Position numbers and translations under genes: made by a program. A stretch of DNA of 64,000 nucleotides from Phlebopus portentosus (Eukaryota > Basidiomycota > Agaricomycetes > Boletales > Boletinellaceae): NCBI GenBank assembly GCA_037892935.1, contig JAYXKI010000001.1, positions 3,100,001 through 3,164,000 of the forward strand, written 5' to 3'. The notes under the pieces were generated by a model. It was given only the letters and a program-made list of their open reading frames with translations, made no database searches and was not told the origin of the DNA. This document shows, piece after piece, positions 24,401 through 36,106 of the stretch (the stretch's first letter is position 1; every line of letters starts with the position of its first letter).

Positions 24401-25048
24401 ATGGCGCAGCGATCACCTCAACGTATGGAGGGCCCGACGGTATGGCAAAAGAGCAAGTCATTTCAGATTGATTGTTGCACCTTAAGATCATGGCTGACTT
24501 CATTATTTTTTGGTTTTCAGTGAAGTAAGCGTGTGTTCTTTCTATCCTGTAGCTCACCGTGTCATGACATGATGCTCATTTCTCTATTGAAGAATGGGCG
24601 CTATGATGGGTGCAGGTGTCGGTCTTACCATCGGTTTTCTCTTTGGGTCGTATAGCATCTTGAGGTAAGTTCTCCGATACTCGAGTCACACGAGACTCGA
24701 TATTCACAGAATACGGCATAACCCTCCTTCAGAAACGGTGCTGGACCAAGAGGTGTCATGGCCACGCTCTCGCAATACATGCTCGGTAGCGCGGCCAGCT
24801 TCACTTTCTTCCTCTCCATTGGTTCTGTGCGTTCAATTCCCTTTGTCTATAGACTACGTCGAATGACCCGGAGCTCTTGACTGACACTCTTATTCTTCTT
24901 TCTCGTCTGGAAGGCCATCCGTAATGACGCACAAATGGACGATATACAGTACCGACTCGCCCAACCCGTTATGCACTCCAGGATTTCCGGCGCATCTTTA
25001 ATTAGAGCGCGCTGGGAAGCTGAAAAACAGAAACGGAACGATATATGA
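24401..25048 (+). CDS. MGR2/ROMO1-like TIM23 complex subunit, 118 aa
   Basis: Exons 24401-24452, 24521-24524, 24593-24664, 24733-24826 and 24914-25048 give 118 aa. The family signature is clear: KMGAMMGAGVGLTIGFLFGS, NGAGPRGVMATLSQYMLGSAASFTFF and SIGSAIRND. These are two short glycine-zipper transmembrane helices of the inner mitochondrial membrane. Mgr2 gates lateral release of preproteins at TIM23. The N-terminus VWQKMKMG fits the family WDKxKMG only if a 4-nt exon is used behind a GC-AG intron (donor A/GCAAGT). A two-exon alternative with donor GTCATT gives VWQKSKMG and skips it. The charged C-terminal tail of about 40 residues is longer than in yeast. Confidence 0.85.
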
Positions 25049-25837
25049 AACAAGTAGCCCCGGATCAAAAAGTCGTTAAGGAAGTGGAGGCCTTCGAAGT
25101 GAAATGATCTATTAGTTTTCCCTACTCTACCTTTACCGCTTTGAACGCATTGCTTTATTCACGCATTCGTATCCTTACTTACTCTCACTTCCAGTAGGAA
25201 TCACTACTCTGCTCTGACTTCAATATTAATAGGAGTAACGTTACTGGTCATTTGGTTTGCAAAAGAGCATCCACGGTTGAACATAAGCACAAACTCCCTA
25301 GCATCAGATATCCGAAAGAATGAGAAGCTGCAGGAAGAGATACGTATAAGTGTACGGTACGGTACGGGGCGTCGCGTACTAATGAGTGATTGTACAAAAC
25401 GTCTCAAGACTCGAACCATGGACATGACGTGCATGAGTAGTGATGATCATTGACAATTGACAAATGCTCTGAAGTGTACTAGTCCCGGGGAAACATATGG
25501 GAGTTTGCAGAGAGCAAGAGCTGGCCTTGCTCGGAGCGCAATGCGGTGTCTGGTCGAGCCGGCTCGATTATGTATATCGTACACTATCCTTGCAGTGTAG
25601 ACGTAGACGAACAGATGAAGTGGGTGCGCGCATATGATGATCGTGAGTCGCTGAGAGTTCGCCAGCGGGTGGAAGGGGAAGAGGGGCGCCGCATGGTCGG
25701 AGGCAGATTAGGGAGTACAGCAAATTGACGAAGGCGTGCAGGCGTAATTCATGGGTGACGTAACAGTGCAAGCTGTCACTGGAAGATAGTTTTTCAGTAT
25801 ACGACGCAAGGGAGCTGCGAGAACCGGGTCATCATTT
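25049..25837. other. Intergenic region
   Basis: Convergent 3' space. It has a small TACGG triplication near 25354-25370. I see no gene. Confidence 0.4.
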
Positions 25838-26903
25838 CTATCCGCAAAACGACCGGAGAGAAACAGGTCTCCTCTTCCTCATCCGTCGCTGGTTTCGTCC
25901 TTCACGGACCACTTCAACACGGCACGGACGAGGCATGAGTGGTTGCGGTCTTGAAATCATAGGTCTCCTTTTCTCTTCGTCAATCGTATATCTCCGTCTA
26001 CCAGCGATCCGACGGAACCACGCAACGAAACGGCTGATCGCGCCCCATCGTCGTTCCGAAGGGATCTCCTCCGGCAGCTCGAACGAAAACATGTCGTCCT
26101 CGTACCCGCTAAAACGATAGTCCTCGTATAAGCACTCGCCGTTGCAGTCGTACGGGAGCTTGCAAAATGGCGCGTGGTGAGGCGGGTGCGGGCAGGTGCA
26201 GAAATGCGAGTCTCGGTATGAGTAGTCGTAGTACACGGGCTCGTCTGAGAACTTGACCGAGCGCTTCGCAGTGAGTGTGCTCTTTCCACTCTTTCCACTC
26301 GATACTGAGGGTGAATGCTGGAGGATGGAACGAGGCGGAGGGGGAGGTTCCACCTTCGTCTGACTTGATGAATCGGATGCTGCTTCTGAAGAGACGGAAG
26401 CGCGTCTGAGATGCTTCGGCGTTGGCCCGTCAATGTCGAGCCCGCGAAACGTGCTTCCTGCTACCGAGCCTGGTAACGTTGAAGTATCCGACTCCTTGCG
26501 CTTGATTGGCCGCGAGATGAAATTTGGCCGCTTCGACCAGCGTTTCGCCTTTGACGAGGACGACTCGGGAAGGGTATCTTCCTCGACTTCGAGGATGTCT
26601 TCAGGAATGTTGAGTACGGATGCCCTGCAATTCGGGCAAGTTAAGGATAACTAGACAAGGATGCCGCAGAGGCCGTAAGAAACAATACACGAGCCACGTA
26701 ACAAGAACCGCAGACAAGGACATGTCAAACACTCACACGTCTTGATGGCAAGGCGGCCCCATCCGAGCTATAGCTCGATCCACCAGCCACATAATGCATA
26801 TATCGATCTGAAGCTAAATCATGCAAAATATTTAGTTTTGCTCTATGGGCTCATTGGTGGATGAACTGACCTGGATAGCGTGCTGTAGGGTGTCGCAGGA
26901 CAT
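25838..26903 (-). CDS. Hypothetical protein with RVxF-like motif, 298 aa
   Basis: I do not recognise the function. Three exons (26871-26903, 26737-26813, 25838-26624) join in phase to give 298 aa. The N-terminus is ordered and hydrophobic (IDICIMWLVDRAIARMGPPCHQDV), followed by the acidic ILEVEEDTLPESS. The middle is Ser/Pro rich with PPPPPRSILQHSPS. Then comes KRSVKFSDEPVYYDYSY, an RVxF-like motif that could dock protein phosphatase 1, and a Cys/His cluster (HFCTCPHPPHHAPFCKLPYDC) that could bind a metal. The C-terminus is strongly basic. The start at 26903 is the only one that carries the frame through both introns. Confidence 0.6.
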
Positions 26904-27361
26904 TTGTGATGATGTCTGGGATGGGCAGCAAGAGGAGAAGATAACGACACAGGGACCATTGGCTCGAGCGGAAAGTGAGTACTAATAACCGCTGGTGAAG
27001 TACTGTACACGTGTATTGTGCATGTTAGAAGGGCATGCGGCTTCGGTGAGTCAAGCATGACTTCACGGTGTATGTAAAGACCCTTCCGCGCTTCTCTCTT
27101 ACATACTCATTCCCCTGGATATTATGCGTCCGCGGTCCGAAGAATTGATCGTGTACGAAAGGCGCAAGGTGTTGGGGTTCAGCATGGTGCTGAGGTGAGG
27201 ACCACGATTATTCGACTATTCGACAATGCACCGAAGATCGACGCGACGCAGATACTTTCCACAAAAAGTAATTGCCTTATGGGAGTCACTCCATATTCAA
27301 CAGAGTGAAGGGTCGTCGTTCACGATGTTCTTCTACACCAGTCTAAGAGTGATATGTACTT
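26904..27361. other. Intergenic region
   Basis: Spacer between two minus-strand genes. I see nothing in it beyond presumptive promoter and 3' UTR sequence. Confidence 0.4.
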
Positions 27362-28519
27362 CTATTCTCTTCTAATCAAATGATCAAGTAGCCTTCCACA
27401 CTTCCCTACCGTTCTCCTCGACAATACTCCCTGGACAAACTTCAAGCAACTTCCAATCACTTCAACGCCCTTTTCTCGAAATATATGCGCTGCATCCGAC
27501 GCGATTTTCTCGTATCCTTCCATCGCAAGGGCCAAAATTGTCGGTCCGGCGCCGCTCAAACAAATTCCAAGAAGACCTGGGTGCGTCGTGGGAGTTAACT
27601 GCGACGTGACTTCAGGAAGACCTGGAATGAGTGCCCTTCTATACGGCTGGTGTACCCGGTCCTGCATTGCATCGTAGATAAGCCCTGGATCGGGCGGTGA
27701 TTGAGAAAGTGCCGTGGTTAACACGGCTAGTCGCTGTAAATTGAAAACCTAACGCATATATGCTGTTACTTCACACTCGAATCGAATGAAGAGTCAGGTG
27801 GGACTTACTAGATCTTTTCGAGAGTAACTTTGAGGTAGCACGTCTCGCGCCGTTGCAGTGCTTAGCTCAAACCGCGGCACAATTGCCACGGCTTTGATGG
27901 ACTTTGACCATCCGAACCGCACGTAATGGCCAATGCCTTCCGGTGGATGCGGTGGATTCTTTCCCCAATTCTCTCCAGCATCAGGTGGGTATTCGGGTAA
28001 GACTTCGCTCAGTGGAACTTGGGCCCGCGCCTGCGCATCGTCATCAAGTTCACGAAGGTAGGATCCAACAAAGCCTCCAATAAGCGCCGCAGTCACATTA
28101 TCCGGATGACGCTCTACCATCAGTGCGAAATCAAGCATGCGAGTAATGGAGAGGTTGAGTCGGGCTAACGAATTTGCCAGGAGAACACCAGCGACGACTG
28201 CCGCACCAGACGATCCGAGTCCGCGACCAAACGGTATTTCATTATGAGCATGGATAGCAAGGTGTTCAGGGAAAGAAGAAATATCATGACATCGCAGGAC
28301 GTATAAACAGACTCGCGTAGTCAAGTTCTTGTACGGATCAAGCGGAACTTCGTCTGCACCTTCTCCGGAATACGAGATAGTGGGCGGATATCGAGGATTG
28401 GAATCTGCTATAGATGCTTTCAATGTCAGATGTAAAGATAAAGACAGGCCAACGACGTCGAACCCTGGGCCGATATTCGCAGATGTAGCGGGCACTCGAA
28501 TGGTGACTGTTTGAGCCAT
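27362..28519 (-). CDS. THR1: Homoserine kinase, 365 aa, with probable C-terminal frameshift
   Basis: Two exons (27809-28519, 27362-27748) give 365 aa. This GHMP kinase phosphorylates homoserine on the way to threonine. Motifs are VRVPATSANIGPGFDVVGL-like at the start (reads IRVPATSANIGPGFDVVGLS), the ATP loop PFGRGLGSSGAAVVAG, and the GHMP C-terminal GICLSGAGPTILAL. After REKGVEV the frame reads IGSCLKF and a tail unlike the family. The next frame reads WKLLEVCPGSIVEENGREVW and stops at 27384, which is the expected ending. So one base appears to be missing near 27443. The enzyme may tolerate the altered last 20-30 residues, or this may be a sequence error. MET2, which competes for homoserine, lies at 56848. 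Confidence 0.9.
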
Positions 28520-29393
28520 GTTCCAAATTTTTGGGTGAGTCAAATTTAGGACCAGCGTCGATCGTTGGCCTAACTTGTGTACATTACGTAATTATATTGA
28601 AAGTAGTCTGCCGAAAATCCAGAAACTCTGAGGCCTAGCTCTGGAACTTAAGCTCTCGACAGCTTTCTTCTGGTGACAAGACTGCGTATGTCTAATTCTG
28701 AAGGTTCTTCAAGAAAATGCTCTTCCTTTCTGACAGAGAGCGAGCTTCGCGGAGTCGACCAAAAGCAAAGAAGTTTTCATCCGTCAATGTAGATGTAGAT
28801 ACGGACAAGCCGCCGCTTCGTCATGGTCCCTCGAGAAGACGTCTTGTCGCAGTATCGTGCGGTTGTGTAGATGTGAAAGGGATATATTCGAGATTAGATT
28901 ACCTTTTGGAGGAGGAAAGCTATACTTACTGTGAATGACTGTGGGAAGAGCCGAGACCTCGTGGGCAGCGGAGGGTGACAGGGAGCGTCTGTGTGTGGCA
29001 GACAAAGTGACGAGCGCTCATATGCAACGAAGGAATCAGTCAAATTTAAACAGACAGACGACGATGACATCTTATTATTTTTTGTGACAGATGAATAACA
29101 TTACCCCGGATATATTGGACGCCGAACGCGGTAAGAATGCCCCGAAACGGTCATCGGACTGTCCTCTTCACTTCGGCGACGATCCGATCCCCCCCCATCC
29201 ATGATGTCGCGTCGCGGAAAGAAAGCTAATATATGTCCCCCCGAAATAGGTCCTCATAAATCTCCTTTGGCGAGCGTCGTCACGGTGTGCCCAGGCCACT
29301 CAAATACTAATTAACATCCCCGTATATGCGTCCTTCCTCCTTGCGCCCTCTTTCCCCTTCTTCCTCATCCTCCTCTCACTCCCGCCCCGTGCA
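28520..29393. other. Divergent promoter region
   Basis: 874 bp between two divergent starts. It contains a C-run (CCCCCCCC near 29190) and a pyrimidine-rich stretch of about 60 bp just before the ATG at 29394, typical of a fungal transcription start region. Confidence 0.4.
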
Positions 29394-32300
29394 ATGTCCT
29401 CGCGCTCTGTCTTTGCAGATGCTAGAGGTCATGTGCGCGATCGTTCTTTCACCGTAGAGCAGTTCGAAGAACTTGTCCACTCCGCCCTTGATGCTCAGTC
29501 TTTACCTGACAACGCTCTGTCCTTCTCTTTCGGAGGTAACACTTACCCATCCCCGTTACACTCACCGCATTCGTCGCGCGCAAAGACGCGTCTCGAAGGA
29601 AAACAGGCCCGTTCTCGAGACTAAGAGGCGCGTTTACAAGAAAGCAAGGCTTGAGCGACGCGTCATTCATTGTGCCACCCGAGACGCGTCGTCTTGCTTC
29701 ATCTTCTGTTCCCACTCTCGCCCTCTTACAATCGAAGAAAGCACCCACCTCAGATTCTTATATCAGTTTAGACATACCGACGTCGCATTGCAACGCTCCT
29801 TCTAGCCGGACCTGGACAGCCGGGCCAAAGTCTTCCCTTGGAACTTCCCTTTCTTCATCCGATTTTACCAATGGTATTTTCTTCACTCACCTTAAACTTA
29901 GGATTGCATCTGAATCCTTTTTTCAGGTTCGCAAAGTTATAGCTGCTCCCCTTCGCTGGATATTTCTCCGCGCGAACGGAGTTCCTCTAGTTCTAGATCC
30001 CTCCTCGGTCTCAAGCCACTCACCATACCCAAGCTGACCAATGGAGGACTCTTTTCCTCAGGTTCTCTGCCAACGCCACCTGACTTTGACGCCATTCGAG
30101 GTGCTTCTCCGGCGGCCACCGATGACTTCGTGAGCATTGAACCCGAGAGCATGTACTCTTTCTTTGACGACAGTGGTTTCGAAGATCTGTGCACGCCGAA
30201 CGTGACAAGGAAGAAATCTAAAGCAAGCTTCCGTTCTCTCTTCTCTTCGGCTGCGTCAGAGGGCAATGCTAGTTCTCACCACTCAGGTTCCAAACGCGAC
30301 AAAGCTCTCCCACCTACTCCTGCCTGCGACAGAACAGTCGACGGTCGTCGTCGTAAATTCAGGCCCGAAATAGAAGTATTGAACTCTGCTGCTGACGATA
30401 GAAGAAATTCTTTATTTTATTCACCTCCTACCATTGAGCAATGTGATCCGGGGAAAACTTCTACGAGTGAGAGGTCGGACTCCAAATCAAACCTCGACAA
30501 GGAATTTAGGAGCAATCGGATGACCGACTGGATTGTCCGCTCGACATCTTCTACGCCGCGTAAGTTGAAACGCCTGTCTCGCAGCTCCGCGCCTGCATAT
30601 CCAAGTCCTACATCGCCGCTCCCACCTACACCGAATCTTCCATTCACGGATCTCCCGGTCGACGCGTTGCGTAAAGCAAGCCATGTCCAGAATACAAATG
30701 ACGTCGGCAATTCCACTGAGGAATCTATCGACTCAATGGAAATCTTGAGATGGCGTATGCCGAATTTGGAGCAACAAGCTAGCAAGACGTCGACGACTTC
30801 AAGCGCTCGTGCTGTAAGTAGCTTTTGTACACTGCAGTGGTTTTTTTTTTGCTATGTTTGACATCTGAACCTTAGCACGCACTCGGTCGCCCATCGCGTG
30901 GCTCCATCCGCGATCGACTTGGTCTCGGCCCCCGCCTTCATGTACATGTCCCCCTTCCGTCCCAATTTGTCGTTGATCCGACCAGAAGGTCGAAATCACA
31001 GCACGGAATTTCTTCAGAGGCAACAATCCGGAAAACGAATTCTCCCCCTCCGATAGCGCCTCCATCATCCAGCCGGCTTTCTTCCTCGTCGAGAATTCCT
31101 TTGCCGAGACTCGCATCTGCTTCGTTGGTATCCTTGCGAAGTATCACTACCGTAACCGCCAGGAGCAAGGGGTCTGGTGGAGAGAATGAGGAAGACAATC
31201 GAATGGATGTACTTGACATAGATCGGGCGTTCACCCCCGAGGATGACCCATTTGCCGCAGATCCGCCTACACCGCTCACACCTCTTACGCCTGTGAACCC
31301 GACATACCAGACGCAGACAAGCAAGGAAGAGAAGTATCATTCTTTCATGCGGCTAGGAAATGACTCTTCTGCTTCTTGCGTCCCTGAAACGCCGATCTCT
31401 GCTCCAGCATCCTTGCCGAGTTGGCACTACCGCCTCGGCTCGAATTCTAATATCTCCTCGCCAGTGTTGATGCCATCCTCATTATTACCTGGAGCTACTC
31501 CCGTTCCGAGACGGAGCAAAAGAAACGCAAGCCCGTCAAGTGTACGAAGTAGACTCGCTCCCTCGCTCGTAGAGCCATTAAGCATTCGTCGCAGGTCTCC
31601 GTCTGCACCGCCCAGTCCGCCAAGTGGCCGTCAGACTCTGACACAAGTAATTTCAAGAGTACGTAGGATTCAAGGCAACCAAATCGAGAGCGGAATAAGC
31701 AATTTGACGGGAAAAGGACATACCTCTGGCATCGTAGGTCATACGGAGAGTCGCCCTCATTCGCCATTTCCAATGCTTGTTACTCTTACACCGGGTTCAG
31801 TGAAAGCTGCTCCGAATGCTTCAAGTGACAGGAGATCAACCGCTGCATCATTCGTGTGGAGCAGAATGGGTGAACAAGATGCGGTCTATTCACTGGAAGG
31901 TCAAGCAGTCGAGCGTGTTCAAGCACCTCTGGGACAGATAAAACATCCGACATCGCCGAGTGTAGTCGAAATCGATGCATTCGGCCCGGTGTCTGAAAAG
32001 TACGCACATCGAATACCCGATCGTGATATGCTTTCTCCGACGGCCTGGCTCTTAGATTCAGACGACTATGATGATAATAATGACATGCACGAGCCTGAAA
32101 CTCTAGCCGCCAAATCTAATGTGCTTGCGCTTTCTTTCAACGTTATCGATGAACCAAACGGACAACTCGGCGGTAATGGGACCACGGGAAGAACAGGTGC
32201 AGTGCTCGCGAGCAATTGTATCTCCGATGCACGAAGCGTTTCACCATCCCGAGGGGTTTTCGATACGGAAAGCGAAATTGAACCGAAAGCGGATCTTGCG

Positions 32301-33027
32301 CGTCTACGTGCCCCTCAAAACTGGCCACTTCCGCCTCATCGTACGGTGGTTGTTGACGAGGAAAGCGGGGAAGGTTTTCATCTTGTCGAACCCGTGCTCG
32401 AGGTAAGTATCTGTTGATCAATTCAATTTAAGCACGCGACGCAATTGGTTTGTACAGTTCATCCAGACGGGCTCAGCCATGCATTCTCCGAGACACTCTA
32501 TTCGCTTTCCCAAGAGATGTTCAGGTTCTATGTCGATTGAAAGCCTCACTAGCCATCTTTCTGGTGGTAGCTCACCAATTTCTCAGAGGTTGAATAGCTC
32601 TCAGACACGACTTATTGCAGAACAGTTCGGTAAACCAGCTCTCAGGGTCGATAACGATGCTACATCTCCGTCTAGTATGCAGGTACCTCAGGCTCTTCCG
32701 ACTCAGCACTTGAAGCAGCGATCCCGCTCAGCAACATCGCTGGCTTCGGTCAGCGCCTGGTCTGCCAGGACTTCCAGAACTGCTTTCTACTCTGCCCGTT
32801 CTACTGTTTCACGCGGATCGGACAAGTCCGCCTATTCCTTCGCACAATCACGCCAGGTTGGGAAGCTATCTCGCGAAGGATCGTCTCGCTCTGCAGCATC
32901 TTCGCACAGTCCCCCGAGTTCTGCGGATCACCATGCGAAATCTTCGTCTTCTCACCGGATGTCGAGTGGTAGTGTCCTCGGTCCAACAGCGTCGTCCACT
33001 TCACTCCCTCGCGGTAGCGCTATTTAA
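29394..33027 (+). CDS. Large Ser/Pro-rich disordered protein, 1137 aa
   Basis: No known domain is visible. Five exons (29394-29535, 29586-29873, 29927-30813, 30876-32402, 32458-33027) keep phase and give 1137 aa. The N-terminus (RSFTVEQFEELVHSALDAQ) may be a short helix; the rest is low-complexity Ser, Pro, Thr and Arg. Recurrent proline-directed sites include SPLPPTPNLP and PPTPLTPLTPVNP, and there are clusters such as SRSATSLASVSAW. This composition is usual for phosphorylated scaffolds of polarity, cell cycle or signalling in fungi, but that is only inference. The single aromatic/acidic island MYSFFDDSGFEDL near residue 210 is the most structured-looking part. Orientation and model are well supported by the open frame over five exons. 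Confidence 0.75.
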
Positions 33028-33725
33028 TGCAAAGTCCGCGTTACCGGGATGCATCGTTCTTTGTTCATCGACGCCCGATTCAATGTTCTTTACCATTGGT
33101 TGGGAGCGGGGCGGGCCATTTTCGATTCTTGAATGGTATGGAAGCACTTGTATTGATGCACCTGGAATGTGGACAAACATAAGTCGTCGCTGAAATCGGT
33201 AGAAGACGTTACAGAAGTTATGGCGGCGACACTGGATGCCTTGGAAGGGTTCGCGCCTGGTCCCAACCTTCCATTCATCACCTGAAATTCACGGACAGTC
33301 GATGTTCAAGTTTTAACCTTCTACTTGCCTCTCTTAGTATGCCCAGCGAGGACTCGATATACCCTGACAAATTCAGCCATTGCTTGATTTCCTGACGCCA
33401 TATTTGTCTTCCTTTTCTTCATTCTTTCGTCGTGTGCTATAGTACATCGTGTAATGCTGTCGTTTCTCCTCCAGGACTTTACTTCTTGGCGATACATGAA
33501 TACTTTCTTGTTAGTGTGTTTTGTAACTTGTCTTGGTATTCTCGCTTTCATCATAATCTCTCTCTCTCTTTAACCATGTGCTTTCTGCCAGTAACTCTGC
33601 TTTCTTGTTGAAACATATCAAATATGTGTAATTACGCGATGTAGCAAATATACCACTGTACGTCTACCAGCGAACGCAAAAAGTGGAAATCGAAGAAGTT
33701 TTGGTCATATAGGATCGGGGAGAAA
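33028..33725. other. Convergent 3' region
   Basis: 3' space of two convergent genes. A TCTCTCTCTCTC run is present near 33560. I see no gene. Confidence 0.4.
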
Positions 33726-35531
33726 TCACCACGAGCAGTGGCTCCTTGCATACGGGGAAGTGTCAGCATCGTACGAATCATACGATCGATTATACCGATG
33801 GTATCGCATTTCAGGTGCGGTCTGCCTGCTGTGCGAGCGCGGTGGTAATCGTGGCTGCGCCAGATATGGATCGCGATGGGACAGCATGGGAGAATGTATT
33901 GATGGTGAGACGTAACCTGATAAAATAGTATCCGTCGATGATGAGCCATCATCATTATCATCGTGGTCGTTGTCGCGATTGCGATCATGATCACGATTTG
34001 AGCGGAACGTTTGCATAATGTTATTTCTATTTCGTCTTTGATACCCACGCGTTGTCCGTGAATATCTTTCAAATGACGAGCGCGGATGGTAGTAACTCGG
34101 CCTTGGTGACGGATGGCATACGTATCGGTCTGAAGGGGGTCGACCAAACCTTAGGTTATGGTCATAGTCGTGGTCGCACGGCCATTCGTACGTGCGCTCT
34201 CTGCGGACGTCTGGACGTGGGATATGATAGTGGCTCGAAGCAGGCACAAAATCCTCCCTCCGGAGACTAGACTGTCGCGATGACGCCCTGCTATCACAAC
34301 CGCAAAGTGCACCAATAGCCTTCTCAATATCAGGATCATCAATCAGAGCCGGCTTTGAAGTATTTCCACTTGAGATGGATGGTGCCTTGCTCCCTGAAGT
34401 GCGGACAGATACATTCCGCTGGACGTCGATGAGATGAGCGTTTCGAGCACGTTGAGCCGCAAGCGAACGCCGGTGAACAATCCAGAGCCCGAGAGATACA
34501 AGGACTGTTGCCCCAACAAGTGAGATGGGCACAGCTATAGCTGCAGTTGGCACCCCTGCTCGAGACAGTCGTCCATCATGAGGGGCAAAGGAGTCTCCGC
34601 TATTCGGGTCGTAGGAAGTCGAACCCGACTTGGCGCCTGGTGCGGTTGGAACGGTGCCTGCTGCAACCGGGCTCGAGTGCGTTTGTGGAGCTACTGGTGA
34701 TGCGTCGCTTGAAACTTCGCCCTTTGCACGAGAACCGCCCGATGCCGCTGGTGCATTATGTTGTTGCTGAGATGGAACTGACCTTTCCGAGTCGGATCCA
34801 GGTGCAATGGAATTCGATGCTTCTGACGAAGATGATCCAGTTTGCGCACCGCTGTTCTCAGTTGCATCATTTAAAGGAGTTTGAGCAGAGGAGCTCTCAT
34901 CTGGGGATCCAAACCCGCTTTCCCCATTCAAGCTGTCTCCCTCTGATGTGCTCATTGGCAGATCACCATCGTCAGACCCCTTCGAGCTCTCCCCGCTCTT
35001 TTGAGATGCTAAATATATCACGTTCGGCAAGAGTCGAAATATATCACAATGATTCACTTACGATCCAGTGCGAAAGTTGGCGAATTGACGATGTTTCCAA
35101 AGTCATCTTTTACTCGAAGACGAAACCCTGAAGCTGATGAAATATCGGGAACCGCCCTAAGTTAAAAGTAATGTCAATACAAGGAAATAAAGGTAAAAAA
35201 ATGAGTATTACAAAGAGAAAGAATATGAATGTCCATCTTGCGAAACTTTTGGCCACACACTCGCTCCGCAGTCGCCTGCATCGTCCACATCATCTGCCGG
35301 AGAAGATTGAGAACACAAAGCAACGGACGGCGAGACGATAGCCTTCTCAGACGACCACTGTGCAACAATAGTGTCCCCTGAACCGAAGATGTCTCCGGAA
35401 GAAGGCTTTTCCCAATTTAACTGTAGAGATTCTCCATCCTTGGATCTAGCGTGAACAGTGCGAAAAGAGAAGCGGGCAAGATAAACGGAGAGAGAAAGCG
35501 CCAGGCTTCTTCCTGTGAATGTCATTTTCAA
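33726..35531 (-). CDS. Single-pass surface protein with Kre9/Knh1-like ectodomain, 565 aa
   Basis: Three exons (35212-35531, 35062-35156, 33726-35008) give 565 aa. Residues 1-28 form a signal peptide (MKMTFTGRSLALSLSVYLA...). Residues about 30-140 look like the Ser/Thr-rich GPI-anchored/Kre9-Knh1 N-terminal beta domain: SGDIFGSGDTIVAQWSS, four Cys, and GFRLRVKDDFGNIVNS. A Ser/Gly/Ala-rich stalk of about 150 residues follows, then one transmembrane helix (VPISLVGATVLVSLGLWIV) with basic stop-transfer RRS. The cytoplasmic tail is rich in Arg, Tyr, Asp and His, with runs such as DHDRNRDNDHDDNDDG. The architecture suggests a cell-wall-contacting receptor or sensor; no enzymatic motif is visible. 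The second ATG at 35525 is an equally possible start. Confidence 0.75.
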
Positions 35532-36106
35532 TCAGAACGAAGAACAGGCCAGCCTGTTTCGATCGTGGCAGTAAACTCAGCAACGAGGAAATACGAAAGA
35601 GTTGATTGGGATTGTCACCCAAGCCCAAGAGAATTGAGATTAGTCGCATGTCAGCCCAGACCAGCATTCGAGTTTGTCTCAGTTCTGTGTGTATGTTTCA
35701 AACCATGGTACGAAATAGTCGAGACCTTCGCATTGCGTAGTATTGGACGTGAGTACAGTACGGTTGAGAGGACCGAAGTATGTGGCTCGTACACGGAAGC
35801 AAAATGTGTTCAAGATAAGATACGGATAGTAGGTCCAGCGCCGATCACAATCTATAAGTGGCATGTGAGTTTCTCACGGAGAACCAAGTCGCATTTCTGG
35901 CGGGGACGTTCACATCTACATATATCTACATGACTTCGACTTCTAGGGTCAACCCACTTGAACTTTGCTATAAGTAGTACTTCGTTTCTGGTCCTGTGAT
36001 CATTCTTGAATCTTAATGGAGACCACATGAACAAGGAGTCGACGAGTTCTGGTGACCAACCAGCTTGAAGCACCTTGTCAAGACTTGACCCTTCCATCCA
36101 TCTACG
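35532..36106. other. Divergent promoter region
   Basis: 575 bp between divergent starts. I see no gene or repeat. Confidence 0.4.

Noticed and set aside
24280..24471. 64-codon plus-strand ORF overlapping the PEX10 start
   Set aside because: It is antisense to PEX10 exon 1, and its frame does not carry into the MGR2-like exons in a way that matches the family.
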